NCBI GenBank assembly: GCA_017546125.1 | Contig: JAFYXO010000024.1 | Location: 1-35,845, forward strand | Direction of reading: 5' to 3' | DNA length: 35,845 nt | Source of the DNA: Bacteroidales bacterium | GTDB lineage: Bacteria; Bacteroidota; Bacteroidia; Bacteroidales; UBA932 | Shown: positions 34,964 through 35,845 of the stretch, piece after piece | Layout of the letters: each line of letters starts with the position of its first letter | Position numbering within the stretch: the stretch's first letter is position 1 | The notes under the pieces: generated by a model | Database searches by the model: none | Seen by the model: the letters and a program-made list of their open reading frames with translations, nothing else | What the model was told of the DNA's origin: nothing | Program-made: the position numbers and the translations under genes

Positions 34964-35845
34964 ATGAAAGTTGCAGATGTAATGGCCAAACTTGAGGCTA
35001 AGTATGGTCACGAAAAAGAGTATCTTCAAGCTGTAAAAGAAGTACTTGATTCAATTGAGGAAGTTTACAACCAACATCCTGAATTTGAAAAAGCTAAGAT
35101 CGTGGAAAGAATGGTTGAACCAGACCGTATTTTCACTTTCAGAGTTACCTGGGTAGATGACAAAGGTGAAGTTCAAACTAACCTTGGTTACAGAGTTCAA
35201 TTCAACGCTGCTATCGGCCCTTACAAAGGTGGTCTTCGCTTCCACAAAGCTGTTACCCCTTCAATGTTGAAATTCCTAGGTTTCGAACAAACTTTCAAAA
35301 ACGCTTTGACTACTCTTCCTATGGGTGGTGGTAAAGGTGGTTCTGATTTCGATCCAGTTGGAAAATCTGACGCTGAAATCATGAGATTCTGCCAAGCATT
35401 CATGTGGGAACTTTGGAACTGCATCGGTCCAGACCAAGATATCCCTGCTGGTGACGTAGGTGTAGGTGGTCGTGAGATCGGTTACATGTACGGTATGTAC
35501 AAAAAACTTGCTCGTGAATACAACACAGGTGTATTGACTGGTAAAGGTGGTACTTGGGGTGGTTCTATCCTTCGTCCTGAAGCTACCGGTTTCGGTGCTC
35601 TTTACTTCACTCAACACGTTCTTCACAAAGCTGGTAAAGATATCGCTGGTAAAACTGTTGCCCTTTCAGGTTTCGGTAACGTAGCTTGGGGTGCTGCTAC
35701 CAAAGCTGTAGAGCTAGGTGCTAAAGTTGTGGCTATCTCTGGTCCTGATGGAGTTTGCGAAATCCCTGCTGGTATCACTCCTGAAATGATCAACTATATG
35801 TTGGATATGCGTGCTTCTAACCGTAACAAGGTTGAAGATATGGCA
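34964..35845 (+). CDS. gdhA: NADP-type glutamate dehydrogenase, C-terminus cut off by window edge
   Basis: The ATG at 34964 opens a frame of 294 codons running off the right edge (family about 445). It makes glutamate from 2-oxoglutarate and ammonium with NADPH. Visible motifs are GPYKGGLRFHKAVT, the active-site LPMGGGKGGSDFDP, DIPAGDVGVGGREIGYM and the Rossmann motif SGFGNVAWG. Codon use is strongly biased, the mark of a very highly expressed gene. It follows korB by 52 bases, linking 2-oxoglutarate supply with ammonium assimilation. No standard TAnnTTTG box is seen in the gap. Confidence 0.95.
   Translation, partial: MKVADVMAKLEAKYGHEKEYLQAVKEVLDSIEEVYNQHPEFEKAKIVERMVEPDRIFTFRVTWVDDKGEVQTNLGYRVQFNAAIGPYKGGLRFHKAVTPSMLKFLGFEQTFKNALTTLPMGGGKGGSDFDPVGKSDAEIMRFCQAFMWELWNCIGPDQDIPAGDVGVGGREIGYMYGMYKKLAREYNTGVLTGKGGTWGGSILRPEATGFGALYFTQHVLHKAGKDIAGKTVALSGFGNVAWGAATKAVELGAKVVAISGPDGVCEIPAGITPEMINYMLDMRASNRNKVEDMA

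Noticed and set aside
1-35845. CRISPR arrays, insertion sequences, phage or integrase genes
   Set aside because: I saw no spaced direct repeats, terminal inverted repeats with transposase, or recombinase motifs. The tRNA-Pro genes show no adjacent integrase or duplicated 3' end suggesting an island.

Overview
The window is a 35.8 kb stretch of a Bacteroidota chromosome, most likely order Bacteroidales. Four things point there. TAnnTTTG boxes, the -7 element of the Bacteroidota primary sigma factor, recur just upstream of many starts. The short omega subunit is of the Bacteroidota type. The 2-oxoglutarate:ferredoxin oxidoreductase has a fused gamma-alpha subunit. A BamA/Skp envelope cluster lies next to uppS and nadK. 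I cannot support a genus. There are no rRNA genes, insertion sequences, phage genes or CRISPR arrays; nearly everything is core metabolism or envelope biogenesis, and coding density is very high.

Layout. 1-1044 (-): the N-terminal 348 codons of an archaeal-type (DUF234) ATPase that runs off the left edge, with an operator-like tandem dyad before its start. 1178-2737 (-): a secreted esterase joined to a beta-propeller. 2815-4647: trpS convergent with an SGNH hydrolase; the trpS terminator lies inside the hydrolase reading frame. 4725-4953: two tandem proline tRNAs, the first with the unusual anticodon AGG. 4976-5776 (-): a periplasmic thioredoxin lipoprotein and a MarR-like regulator, with palindromes in the promoter. 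5916-8202 (-): a sugar permease and ROK kinase operon. 8279-9040 (+): a secreted glycerophosphodiester phosphodiesterase. 9021-13080 (-): rubrerythrin followed by a 1157-residue AsmA-like protein.

13190-22433 (+) is a long run: SDR reductase, nucleoside-recognition membrane protein, trxB, bamD, rpoZ, coaBC, recN, nagB and an M24 aminopeptidase P. 22397-26574 (-) holds pdxJ, a membrane-anchored OmpH/Skp-like protein, a strong terminator, then purC and a LysM/periplasmic-binding-protein fusion. 26659-31906 (+) holds nadK, uppS, bamA and two skp-like genes, closed by a terminator. 32042-34911 (+) is korA-korB, and 34964 to the right edge is the first 294 codons of NADP-type glutamate dehydrogenase.

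Functional themes. Outer-membrane assembly is heavily represented: BamA, BamD, three Skp-like proteins, an AsmA-like protein and a LysM protein, plus UppS for undecaprenyl carrier lipid. Redox and peroxide defence (rubrerythrin, thioredoxin reductase, exported thioredoxin) and ferredoxin-linked 2-oxoglutarate metabolism feeding glutamate dehydrogenase fit an anaerobe or microaerophile. I do not see a clear, wholly new multi-gene system. The observations most worth following are the tRNA-Pro(AGG), the hairpin between the tRNAs, the terminator separating ompH from purC with no visible purC promoter, the dyad operators before the ATPase and thioredoxin genes, and the esterase-propeller fusion.
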